Positions 1 through 8,391 of a stretch of 12,062 bases of DNA are shown here, piece after piece. The DNA is taken from NCBI GenBank assembly GCA_005281725.1, contig SSBO01000036.1:15758-27819 (forward strand), given 5' to 3'. Made by a program: the position numbers and the translations under genes. The notes beneath the pieces were generated by a model. It made no database searches. It was not told the origin of the DNA and saw nothing but the letters and a program-made list of their open reading frames with translations. Positions within the stretch are counted from its first letter, which is position 1, and each line of letters opens with the position of its first letter. This DNA is from Wuchereria bancrofti. Taxonomy: Eukaryota; Nematoda; Chromadorea; Rhabditida; Onchocercidae.

Positions 1-92
1 TTATATATTGTTAGCAAACAATCTTTAATATAAATATCAATAGCATTAGACGAAAATTTTCAACTAAACAATCAATAAAATATTCTTTTTAG

Positions 93-320
93 GCGGTAGC
101 TATGGACACCATTTATCAAGTGGTTATCGTTGGAGGACATCATCTGTTACCGTTGGTTACACGGTAATAATATTAGCTCGTATAGTCGAACACCTAATAA
201 TGCAGGTAATAATGCACCAACGGTAATTTATGCCGTAATCGATTACGATCAATGATACGGGTGATACGAGCTCAGCCAGGTAATATACTCAGTGATTCTG
301 ATAACGATGAACCAAAATAG
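93..320 (+). CDS. Probable 3' terminal exon of a Gly/Asn/Ser/Tyr-rich protein, frame disrupted
   Basis: A good 3' splice site (TATTCTTTTTAG, ending at 92) precedes a block that is richer in GC than its surroundings. No single frame reads through it. From 95 it reads GSYGHHLSSGYRWRTSS; from about 165 another frame reads GNNISSYSRTPNNAGNN and later APTVIYAVIDYDQ, with a stop at 253-255; a third frame ends in an acidic tail, GNILSDSDNDEPK, with a stop at 318-320. Each piece looks protein-like and has a matching composition, so one- or two-base indels near 165 and 255 would explain the pattern, either as decay or as sequence error. I do not recognise the protein. The gene would start upstream of the window. 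Confidence 0.35.
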
Positions 321-2269
321 ACTGTTGTTTAATCCTAAACGCTTTATATATTTTGCTTTCTGTTGAAATCATAAAATAAAAAAAAATTATTTAAAAAGAT
401 TAAATAATGAAAAAGAAACAAATTTTTCATTTCAATCACTGCTAGTAACAGTGAACAATATTAATTAATTATCATAATAAAACTGTTTCTTCTTGCTTAC
501 TCATTGCTATTGATTAGAAAGATTAAAAAAAAGAAAAGAAAAATTAGTTTGACTAATTGTTTTTAATTAATTCCATTCGATTCTTATATTCTTAAATATT
601 AATATTTATATTAAATTATAATACTAGCCAGCTACTTGTAAATACGTTCGCTTATTTTTTTTTTAAAGTAATGAATCATTTATTAAAGCATTTATTTCTT
701 AACTTTTTAACGAAACATTTACTCTATTAAATAAACCTAAGTCAAATACAGTTTAATTGATTTCTTGCTTATTTTGTATAAATGAATAATTTAAAAGAGA
801 TGAGAAATTTTTAATTTTGACATCACATATAACTGTTTGATTATTTTTTATAAAAAAAACGAAAAATTTATTTAAGCAAGTTGATCATTTATTTCGCATA
901 ATTATATCTCTTATGCTTTTATTACGGATATGACGAATGGAATTAAATTCACCGCCAATCATTGCTCCTTTTTTGTCGTAAAATCACTGAAGCTCATAAA
1001 AGTTGAAAAATTAAAAATTAATTCCTGGGGAATTTCTGCAATAATTTGACTATCATGATAGAAAGGAGAAATATTTCCATTCTTCGCTTTCCTTCTCTTC
1101 TTTTTCCTAGAAACAAATGTGAATTATTTTAAATCCATAATTTACTGTATAAAATATTAAGCAATTTATGAGCTTTTTGTAGATATATATGCATATAATT
1201 GTTAAGAGATTTGACCCATCAAACATTGCTACTATAAATTATTTTATATTAAAAGAGAATGAATAAATAAGTACAATTCAAAAGAATTAATATTTAAAAT
1301 TCTTTACAGTTAGAATGATTTAATCATATATCATATATAATCCTACGAAATTAAAAAAGGAAATTTGAGCAAAGAGTCAAATCAAAGCAAATAATTATGG
1401 CAAACTTTGTAACGTAAAAATACCTTTTTTTGCCAATTTAATATATTTTGTCTAATTTTTCATTTTAATTTTGCATATAATTTGTATCCACTTGCAAAGC
1501 GAACACACATAAAAAAATGGATCAAATTCAGTGATTGTTATTATTTTTGTGTTCAAACATGTGCATCATTTTTTCCTTTTATCGTCGAATATTTTGCTTT
1601 AGATTAAAATTATATTTCATTTCTGTTACAATTATTTCATGAATTACATGCTGAATGAATTTTATAGTTTTTCTTTAGTGCTAAGAAAGATTACATTTTA
1701 TGAAAACTAAAAATCTACCAAATAGTTACGAAAGGATTTTTAGTGTTAACGAGAAGTAAATTGAATGGAATCAAAGATAGAATCGAAAGAAGCCTTTTTA
1801 AGATTGTATTGATTATGGGCACTTTGAGTTGCAAAAATTAGGACATACCTTACCAGTTACGGAAATAGGAGACTATTCGGAAAGCCTGAAGCTCAGCTGT
1901 AGTTGCTTCGCACAGTAAAGACTGAGCTTTTCTTAATCATTTGCGCTTTTTAAATGAACTTCTGGTATTTTCCAAATAAAAGAATAAAACTCTGATAGCT
2001 TCGAATCATATTTACACCCTTCTTTTTGCTATTTCTTTGAGCCATCTCACGTTTATTGAAATGTCACTTCAAATATAGTTTAAACAAATCTTCATTAAAC
2101 TATTTTAATTGAAAATTCAAAATTCATTATGCAATAATTTAGATAATGAAGAATAGCATCCATCTCCACTCTGAAGAAGAAAATGGATAAAGAATGTGTC
2201 GCTAAAGACGAAGAACAAAGGCGATAAACTGATAAACGGATAATCCTTTGGTACAAACGATGTAGCTGG
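321..2269. other. AT-rich intergenic stretch without a recognisable gene
   Basis: This stretch is dominated by A/T runs and short open frames with no family resemblance. A polypyrimidine tract ending in CCTAG lies at about 1080-1111 but leads into ATG TGA, so it supports no exon. The only GC-richer island is at 1854-1921 and is listed separately. I see no RNA gene and no repeat family shared with the rest of the window. Confidence 0.5.
1854..1921 (-). CDS. Weak candidate internal exon
   Basis: On the minus strand a CAG acceptor (GAAAAGCTCAG) is followed by 68 open bases reading SLLCEATTAELQAFRIVSYF and then a GTAAGG donor. Base composition differs from the AT-rich surroundings, which is why it is listed. 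No neighbouring exon was found, no family is recognised, and a chance open block of this length is quite possible. Confidence 0.15.
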
Positions 2270-2624
2270 AAAGCGAGGAGAAGCAGTAAATGAGAATCTC
2301 TTTGTCCATAAATTAACCTCGCTTATACACATTATATTGTATAAGAGATATGAAAATTAAATGCATGTAATAGACTATTGTAACAAGAGATATCTATCCC
2401 TAAACAAATCTCCTTTCTTCTCAAATTCACATTTATCATCTTTAGTCTCAATTAACTCCAACACCATATCTTAATTACAATTAATCATTTTTTACAATTG
2501 TCCATTTATAGGGTGGTTGGGGTTTCAGCTCTATGATAATGTTTAGCGCCTTTATAATTGTGTAGCATTCGTGCGATATGTATAATGCATTATTATGATG
2601 TTGATTTGTTTTATGTTAAATAAA

Positions 2625-2646
2625 GGTTTAATTACCCAAGTTTGAG
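2625..2646 (+). other. Exact SL1 spliced-leader sequence in LTR fragment
   Basis: The 22 bases start GGTTTAATTACCC and end GTTTGAG, identical to the nematode SL1 leader exon as known from Caenorhabditis and many parasitic nematodes. It is followed by GTGCAG, so the leader/GT donor context is kept, but no SL RNA body or Sm site follows. Confidence 0.9.
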
Positions 2647-2678
2647 GTGCAGAAAAACAATCGACGGACAACAACGGG

Positions 2679-2700
2679 GGTTTAATTACCCAAGTTTGAG
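2679..2700 (+). other. Second exact SL1 sequence, 54 bases downstream of the first
   Basis: Same 22 bases, preceded by ACAACGGG and followed by GTAGCTAACG. The spacing to the preceding SL1 is exactly 54 bases start to start. The following 110 bases lack an SL RNA Sm-binding site of the AATTTTTGG type, so this is not an SL RNA gene that I can support. Confidence 0.9.
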
Positions 2701-3450
2701 GTAGCTAACGATAAAGCATCAAATTCGAAATTTCCCGACAGTGGTCATTTATGCCTTAGAATATGAAAAATTGTACAATTTCTGGTTTCTTTTCGGCAGT
2801 TTTGTTGATTGAGAGCTCATCTTCTAATTGAAAAGTACTAGGGTTACAATTGAACAGGTAGTACCATAAACTCAAAAATTAAAGACCTTCCCGAAATTTT
2901 TACTATAAACGAGTTCTCTGAATTACTGGAATAGCACTCAGAGGAAGACTAAATGGGAGTAGTTTAACGATTGTTACCAAGAGCTTCTTTGATGAGTTTT
3001 ATTAAATTATACTTATTACTAAGAGATTTATACTTATTACTAAATTGTTTAATAAGACTAGCAGGAAAAGAGACTGGAATAATCAAAAAAAACATTATGA
3101 TACGAGTCAAATATTATATTATAAATATTACGAAACGAATAAAAAGTGCTATTTCCCTGAAGTGAAACAGCGTGCATGACAAAAATGATCTTTGAATCGC
3201 TTTGAGCTTCATAAAGATATTAATATTTCTTCATCATCATCCTCGCACAAATTTTCGCCCGACGAAAGTATAAAACGAGTTCTTTATTATCATCCGGACA
3301 GGCACGAAGAGTTAGACTAGAACTTATGAAAGATCAATAATTTGTGGGAAATACTATTCATTTTAATAAAGTTAAGTTTGACTTTGTCTTGCATATATCA
3401 AATATTAGAGGATCTAAGTCATTTGTGTGAATTTACATATATTCCACGTC
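2701..3450. other. Unassigned stretch between two LTR fragments
   Basis: This lies between the type-A fragment and the type-B LTR. It has no long reading frame. A 16-base unit (TTATACTTATTACTAA) occurs twice, at 3007-3022 and 3028-3043. An open plus-strand segment at 3189-3320 reads RFELHKDINI, a run of six serines and then SPDESIKRVLYYHPDRHEEL. It looks protein-like but has no start or flanking exon. It may be internal sequence of the type-A retroelement or a captured host fragment. Confidence 0.4.
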
Positions 3451-3951
3451 TGATCGCAAGAATGAAACAATACTGTAAAACAAATCTGGTATTTCTTCCT
3501 TACTGCTCTGCTTCCTTGCGAAACAAAGTAGTTTTTCTCTCTTGATAGTTCATATCGTTGACTTCTTTGTCGTCGATACTGCTAGATTCTCGAATCTGTA
3601 CTGGTTCCGTTCTGTGTACGTGTACTGTGGGAGTCTTCGTGAAATAGTTTATTATTCAAACCTCAAACTTGGGTAATTAAACCACAGATTAACATTAAAA
3701 ATTATACAACGTTACAATAACGAATTGATACATAACACACAAACATAACTTAATTATAAAACATTTAAAGATATAAGCAAGTTAGACACCTCCCAACCAA
3801 CCCATACCAAGACAAGAAGCTATAATGCATGACTGTAAGGAAGAAAATTGGGAGGGATTTTATGGATGTTAAGGTTCCAAACCGATTAAAATCACTTAAA
3901 ACAATAATCTTGGTTCTTTGTTCATTGTTCATTACGTTATAGCTTCGCCAT
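3451..3951 (-). repeat. Type-B BEL/Pao LTR carrying SL1
   Basis: Read on the minus strand this copy matches the LTR at 4543-4112 and the LTR half at 8708-8427. It keeps U3 with the conserved CCTTAACATCC block, SL1 at 3683-3662, then TTTGAATAATAAA (polyadenylation signal at 3648-3653) and a shared downstream block up to GCGATCA. The first 11 bases (the TGTCGCCACA start) are missing at the 3951 side, so it is slightly 5'-truncated. The 3' boundary is set at the last word shared with the 4112 copy and is approximate. No downstream primer-binding site or internal region is recognisable. Confidence 0.75.
3662..3683 (-). other. Exact SL1 sequence inside type-B LTR
   Basis: Exact 22-base SL1 on the minus strand, directly after U3 and 9 bases before AATAAA. 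It is followed by GTTTGA, so an AG/GT donor-like context is kept. The equivalent site of the LTR at 4112-4543 has a diverged version at 4316-4335. Confidence 0.9.
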
Positions 3952-4111
3952 CAGTCCCTCCGAAATTTATCCTTACTGATCGAAGATCAGACATAACTTT
4001 CGATAGTTACTCTTCTGGAAGCTGTATAAATCCGACTTTCTGACAATGCCACTGGTCCGAAAATACACTATTAACCGACCAATGCAACTGTTAGTGGATT
4101 AAATTCTTAAT
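3952..4111. other. 160-bp spacer between two type-B LTRs
   Basis: Short stretch between the two LTR copies with no reading frame and no match to the LTR body. It contains a small palindrome around CTGATCGAAGATCAG near 3979. It may be flanking DNA or remnant internal sequence. Confidence 0.3.
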
Positions 4112-4543
4112 TGATCGCTTCCGCAGCTTAAATATATGTTGTAAAGACAAATTTAATAACTCTTTCTTACCTCTCCTTTCAAATAGGTTTCCTTCCTTGA
4201 CAGTTCAGATCGTTGACTTCTTTGCCTTCGATACTGGTAGATTCTCGAATCTGTACTGGTTCCGTTCTGTGTACGTGTACTGTGGGAGTCTTCGTGAAAT
4301 ACTTTATTATTCAAACCTCTAATTCGGAAATTACCACATTATAACGTTCATAACAAACGACATAACCAATACAAAACAAATGTAAGCAAGCAAACACTCC
4401 CAACCGAGCCATAACTTAAGCATGACTTTGTAAGGAAGAAAATTGGGAGAGATTTTTTGGATGTTAAGGTTACAAAGTAGATTAAAATCACTTAAAACAA
4501 TACTCTTTGTTCATTACATCATAGCTTCGCCATTGTGGCGACA
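4112..4543 (-). repeat. 3' LTR (type B) of the composite element
   Basis: The minus strand starts TGTCGCCACAATGGCGAAGC, a typical TGT start, 188 bases after the pol stop codon and after a short purine stretch (CGGGAG). AATAAA lies at 4303-4308. Where the 3451-3951 copy has SL1, this copy has a diverged sequence at 4316-4335, alignable to SL1 with two short gaps. The end at GCGATCA (minus strand) is the last word shared with the other copy, and it gives a TG...CA LTR of 432 bp. Confidence 0.75.
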
Positions 4544-4909
4544 CTCCCGACTCGAGAAAAGTAGCAAGCTAAATGACTGAACTTGTTTTCAGCCTGTTCT
4601 TAGTTCTTTTGGCATCGCTTTTCCTCCGCCGAATCGAGGACGAATGGGTAGCTTTTCTTCATCTTCGTTATCTTCTGGTTCGATATTCGGGTCCACGACT
4701 TGGTACTGTTTGTTTTGACTGATGCTCAGTTCTAAGGGTAGAAGTGATTCAATGGTCTTTCCCAAATGTGTCCATTGGACATTTTAAGTTGGGTTGCTCG
4801 AATATTACCGGCTTGTGCTATTAACTTGGTGATGCGCGCCAGAGGCCAACATCCTCTGGGTACTGCTCCTGTGCGCACCAAGACAATCTCTCCCACTGTG
4901 CTTCTTAGT

Positions 4910-5900
4910 CTACGCGTGTGGTCCCTTGTGTTCTCTTTGTTTGCGGTCTCGTAGTGTTTGAAGGTATTGCGTTTGCCATTTTTCCCAAAATTTATTATTG
5001 CACCTTCTTTCCAGTAGTTCAACAGGTAGTCTCGACTTAATTGAGGTTCTCGTTGGATAGGTAGTGGAGATACTGCGTATCCTTGTGAGTGAGATCCATG
5101 TGTAGAAAGCATCTTTACTGAGAATCGTAGGTCGTAGTGGCTGCATAGTCTCGTCATCAATTATGGTCAAAGGACGAGAATTTATTATTGCTTCAATTTC
5201 TATCGCCACTGTAGTCATTTCTGAGCTGTCTAGGAGCTGTTTCCCGACCGCTACTCGGAATATACTTTTGAAGATTGAAATTAATCGTTCATATAATCCT
5301 CCAGCCCAAGGTGCGTGTGGGACAGTATGCTTCCATTCTATATTTAAAGGCCTTAAAAACGCTTGTACTTTTGGTTCTTGACGTAATTTGTCCAGTTCAT
5401 TAAGCAAGGTTCCATGATCATTTGGGTGCCTTGGTCACTGTACAACGAGCATGGATATCCTCTTCGTGCGAAGAATCGTCTAAGTGCTTGAAGGCAGCCT
5501 ATACTTGATAAATCGTCGGTTATTTCGATGTGAACTGCCCTGGTTACAAAACAGGTTAGGAGTAGAATCCATCTTTTTTCTACTGTGTCGGTTCTTCGTA
5601 CATGTATAGGTCCCAGATAATCCAATCCTATATTTGAAAGTATGTTGAAAAGCTCGTGCACGGGTGATGCGTGTTATTGGAAAGGGTAGAAATTTAGGTA
5701 GCGAAAATGGATGAGCTCTCCACCGTTTACAACGTTGACAGTTATGTAAAATACGAGATACTGTTCTTCTTCCTTGAAATATCCAGTACTTTTCTCTAAA
5801 TTTTGTTAAAGTAATGCTTGGACCAGCATGGAATGCGTCGTTATGGAAGTCGAATACTAGTAATGGTACTATGGGTGAATGTCTATCCAATAAAGCAGGA
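4910..5900 (-). pseudogene. Integrase domain of the BEL/Pao pol remnant
   Basis: The zinc-binding part shows H-x4-H (FHNDAFHAG, about 5845-5828) and C-x2-C (NCQRCKRW, about 5740-5729). The catalytic triad is visible as the Asp of GLDYLGPI (about 5622), the Asp of LYSDQGTQ (about 5436) and the Glu of GGLYERLI (about 5290). Frameshifts near 5640 and 5415 separate these residues into three frames, and another near 4915 precedes the C-terminal segment. Integrase would insert the cDNA; this copy cannot make it intact. Confidence 0.85.
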
Positions 5901-6199
5901 TGGTTCTCGATGTTGTCCACGTTTTCCATGCGAAAAACATATCGTATAATCCCTGTTTTATCGTTGATAACATGCTGATTATAGTTTGCTAGTAGTTGCT
6001 GGTCTTTCTGAATGACAAAGTGTATTGCTTTCTGCCAATATTCGCATGAAGTGAGCTCTTTCTTCTTAAGCATTCTATCAGCAGCGCGATAAATTTGACT
6101 GATAGTACTGATTAGGTTTTTCCAAGAGCCGAATTTTTGTTCAGATGTTGAAAGTGGATGTGGTGTTCTAAGTGTTTGCGCTACTGTCACTATACTTTC

Positions 6200-6799
6200 T
6201 TAGTCCTGTTGAGCTTGTGTTTCATTATTATCCTTTAATAAACTTTGTGTAGGAGGGATCCAGGCTGGTATGTTTTCTCCATTTGATAGCCATGTTGGTC
6301 CATTCACCAGGGTCGCAGTTTTTAATTCTGCGGGAGACATCCCTCTGGACAAGGTATCAGCTGGATTTTCCCTTGTCGGTACATGTTGAAAGGATACGTT
6401 CGCTTGCCTGCATTCTTTTAAGCGGTTTTCTACGAATCTTGGTTGTCTCGTAGAACTGAATAGCCAACAAAGGACTATTTGAGAATCGCTCCACACCGTT
6501 ATTGGTAGGTTTTTCCTTTGAAGTTCCTTTCGAATAGTTACAGCTAAACGAGTTGCAATTAGTACCGCTAATAGTTCTAACCTGGGAATAGTGGTGGCCT
6601 TTAATGGTGCGAGACGTGTTTTGGCTAACCATAACTTGGCGGTTTGACCGGGAGTCAGCAAGTATGCTACGGCCCCATATGTTTTAGCTGAAGCATCTGC
6701 AAAGATATGTATCGAGCTAGTTTCTTCTATTTTAATATGTCGCATGAGTAGGAATGTTTCCTGCGTCCATGACTGAGAAAGTTTGTTCCACTCGGATAA
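6200..6799 (-). pseudogene. RNase H domain of the BEL/Pao pol remnant
   Basis: Between the two in-frame stops lies one clean frame with the RNase H catalytic set: the Asp of HIFADASAKTYGA (about 6697), the Glu of IPRLELLA (about 6577), the Asp of VWSDSQIVLCWL (about 6487) and the Asp of RENPADTLSRGMS (about 6358). These four acidic positions match the D-E-D-D pattern of retroelement RNase H, which removes the RNA strand after reverse transcription. The domain is cut from RT by the TGA at 6800 and from integrase by the TAA at 6200, each a single in-frame stop. Confidence 0.85.
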
Positions 6800-7139
6800 T
6801 CATTCGACGCTAAGAGCTTCGTCCCAAGCTAGTTTATCTCGCCGTAGTTCTTGGAGGAAGGTCTTAAAGGGTATGAGAACAGGAGAAATCCATCCTAGTG
6901 GATCAAATACACTTGTCACTGCGGATAGGATGGTTCTCTTTGTTGTTGCTTTTGGTAATTCCTTCAGTTCCAGAATTATTTGGTCCGCACTTGTATTCCA
7001 TGATATTCCTAACATTTTTACTGTTGTACCTTGAGAGGAGATCTTCGTTGGGTAGTGAATTGTTGAAATCTTCTTTGTTTGATTGAAGTTGCCTTAGGTT
7101 CATTTTAATTGAAGCAAAGTACTGCTTCGTTAGTTCGTC

Positions 7140-7205
7140 CTGTTTCTGCATATCGAGACCTCCAATATCGGCATATGAGACGTCAGGTTTTTCATCGGCA
7201 CGCAG
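7140..7205 (-). pseudogene. rpt-3: rpt-3 retrocopy, distal piece fused in frame to pol
   Basis: On the minus strand this piece reads LRADEKPDVSYADIGG followed by LDMQKQ. This is the start of the AAA+ part of proteasome subunit Rpt3 (compare KPDVMYADIGGMDIQKQ in animal PSMC4). It continues the proximal piece at 8391-7958 exactly once the intervening LTR and its CGCAG duplication are discounted. At about 7140 rpt-3 sequence stops within a CAGGA word and BEL pol continues in the same frame. The Walker A/B ATPase core of Rpt3 is absent. Confidence 0.85.
7201..7205. repeat. Target-site duplication CGCAG, left copy
   Basis: CGCAG directly precedes the TGTCGG start of the solo LTR and is repeated at 7958-7962. 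It is CTGCG of the rpt-3 codons for Leu-Arg on the minus strand. Five bases is a usual duplication length for LTR retrotransposon integration. Confidence 0.88.
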
Positions 7206-7957
7206 TGTCGGCAAATAGGCCGAAAGTATCAATACAGTAACTAAGAAACAAGGGAGGGCGCTAACACAGGAGTCAAACTGACAAGCAACCAGATAATAAA
7301 AATGCAATTTAACGATGTGGATATTTGACCTCAACAAAAAGCCATTCTAAGCGGTATAGAAAGGCAATTTCTTCTTATGGATATTACAACGGATCGATGA
7401 ATTGAGGGACAGTGGTCTTAGGACAAAGCGAGGAGAAGCAGCCAAGAATCTCTTTGTTCATAAATTAACCTCGCTTTACACACATTATATTGTATAAAAT
7501 ACATGACAATTAAATCCATGTAATAGGCTATTGTAACAAGATATCTATGCTTAAACAAATCTCCTTTCTTCTCAATTTCACATTTTTTGATCTTCAGTCT
7601 CAATTAACTCCAACACCAGCTCTTAATTGCAGTTAATCATTTTTTACAATTGTACATTTATAGTGTGGTTGCGGTTTCAGCTCTCTGGTAATGTTTAGCG
7701 TTTTATAACTGTGTAGCATCCGTGCAATATGTATAATGCGCTATTATGATGTTGATTTGTTTTATGCTAAATAAAGGTTTAATTACCCAAGTTTGAGGTG
7801 CGGAAAACAATCAGTTCGGCTAGTTCTACTGAGAGTACAACGAGAACAACGAGAATAGACGTAAGAATAAATTAAAGTAGGAAACAATTAAATAAACAGA
7901 TATTCGTCCCTTAAAGAAAAAGGAAGGAATATCATAACAACCTTATTTTTTCCTACA
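7206..7957 (+). mobile_element. Solo type-A LTR inserted in the rpt-3 retrocopy
   Basis: The segment starts TGTCGGCAAATAGGCCG and ends TTCCTACA, has the TG...CA termini of an LTR, and is flanked by identical CGCAG (7201-7205 and 7958-7962). Removing it with one CGCAG restores a continuous rpt-3 reading at MLRADEKP, which confirms both ends. Its start resembles the type-B LTR start, so it is probably another BEL/Pao family in plus orientation. It carries TATAAT at 7732-7737, AATAAA at 7771-7776 and SL1 at 7776-7797, leaving 160 bases of R/U5. No internal region is present, consistent with LTR-LTR recombination. Confidence 0.88.
7776..7797 (+). other. Exact SL1 sequence inside the solo type-A LTR
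   Basis: Exact 22-base SL1, overlapping the end of AATAAAG and followed by GTGCGG. It sits 571 bases into a 752-base LTR, the place expected for the U3/R border, and at the same relative place as in the fragment at 2625. Confidence 0.9.
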
Positions 7958-7962
7958 CGCAG
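7958..7962. repeat. Target-site duplication CGCAG, right copy
   Basis: Identical to 7201-7205 and directly follows the ...CCTACA end of the solo LTR. It belongs to the rpt-3 coding sequence on the minus strand. Confidence 0.88.
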
Positions 7963-8391
7963 CATTTGTATTGTCGAATCTGCTTCCGGTGGCAACACAT
8001 CAACAAGAGCATTGCTATATTTATGTAGTGCTACGCTACAGCCGGGTTTTAACAGTTCACGATCCAGAATAGATAACACGCGAACAAAGTAGTTTGATCC
8101 AGTAGTTGATCCCACAATTGCATGGTCTTGATCAACGGCTTCTAAGAACTGCCCAATAACTAAAGGGACAGACTGTATTCGTTTAACCTCTTCTTGCGCA
8201 TGCAATAATTCTTTCTCCAAATTTCGTGTTTCTAATTTCACATATTCCTCCATAACATCTAAGTGTTCGAGTTGCTTCTCAAGCTTCTTGTACCGCATGT
8301 AATCATCTGGCTCATCCAGTCCTACTGTGACACCCTCCCTTGTTGCTGTGCCACATTCGCCTGGCATTTCCTGTACATCAAGATCTACCAT
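7958..8391 (-). pseudogene. rpt-3: Retrocopy of 26S proteasome regulatory ATPase Rpt3, N-terminal part
   Basis: ATG at 8391-8389 opens a frame of about 144 codons without stop or intron. It starts [14 protein letters not shown], then a coiled-coil region ([20 protein letters not shown]), [19 protein letters not shown] and the OB-fold part ([38 protein letters not shown]). This is clearly Rpt3/PSMC4, the ATPase of the 19S base that helps unfold substrates for the 20S core; the native protein is about 400 residues. SL1 is fused straight to the 5'UTR, so this derives from a spliced mRNA. The apparent GT after MLR is the LTR insertion, not an intron. Lacking the ATPase domain and cut by an LTR, it cannot supply Rpt3 function. 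The functional gene should lie elsewhere. Confidence 0.9.

Larger units (their letters stand above)
2270..2700 (+). repeat. Truncated type-A LTR fragment ending in SL1
   Basis: This segment matches 7425 to about 7830 of the solo LTR at 7206-7957 over several hundred bases with scattered substitutions. Shared landmarks are AAGCGAGG near the start, CCTCGCTT about 50 bases on (the two can pair), a TATAAT 44 bases before SL1, and AATAAAG just before SL1. The first 219 bases of the complete LTR are missing, so this copy is 5'-truncated. After the SL1 at 2625-2646 the homology weakens and a second SL1 follows at 2679-2700. Orientation is taken from the intact copy, whose TGTCGGCA start resembles the type-B LTR start TGTCGCCA. 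Confidence 0.75.
4732..7139 (-). pseudogene. pol: BEL/Pao pol fragment: RT end, RNase H, integrase
   Basis: Minus-strand polyprotein remnant of a BEL/Pao LTR retrotransposon. It begins at 7139 inside the RT C-terminal part (SIKMNLRQL; then FDPLGWISPVLIPFK, a BEL/Pao hallmark). It continues through RNase H, a zinc-binding integrase domain, the integrase core and a BEL C-terminus (GEIVLVRTGAVPRGCWPL; ends near 4735). The RT active-site region, protease and gag are missing. The frame is broken by in-frame stops at 6800-6802 (TGA) and 6200-6202 (TAA), and by frameshifts near 7020, 5640, 5415 and 4915. All recognisable catalytic residues survive, so the decay looks fairly recent. It cannot encode a working transposase as it stands. 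Confidence 0.9.

Noticed and set aside
1080..1125. Start of a gene behind a strong polypyrimidine/AG acceptor
   Set aside because: The sequence after the AG reads ATG TGA and no frame stays open.
2117..2332. 71-residue protein on the minus strand
   Set aside because: It straddles the border of the type-A repeat, has no domain features and no supporting splice sites.
2679..2810. SL1 RNA gene
   Set aside because: Leader and GT are present, but the following 110 bases do not resemble a known SL RNA body and lack an exact Sm site; only a loose AATTTCTGG occurs, at about 2777.
3189..3320. DnaJ (J-domain) protein
   Set aside because: HPD is present, but helix II before it is too short and no other J-domain feature is visible.
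4766..5381. Plus-strand ORFs within the pol region
   Set aside because: They are antisense shadows of the BEL integrase coding sequence.
6903..7337. A single 144-residue novel protein
   Set aside because: It is a composite frame: LTR sequence, then 22 rpt-3 residues, then BEL pol, then an out-of-frame tail.
7418..7603. 61-residue protein inside the solo LTR
   Set aside because: It lies antisense within LTR U3, and the frame is not obviously kept in the 2270-2700 copy.
7206..7957. Intron of rpt-3 starting with GT after MLR
   Set aside because: There is no AG acceptor at the other end, and a CGCAG duplication plus TGT...ACA termini identify an inserted LTR.
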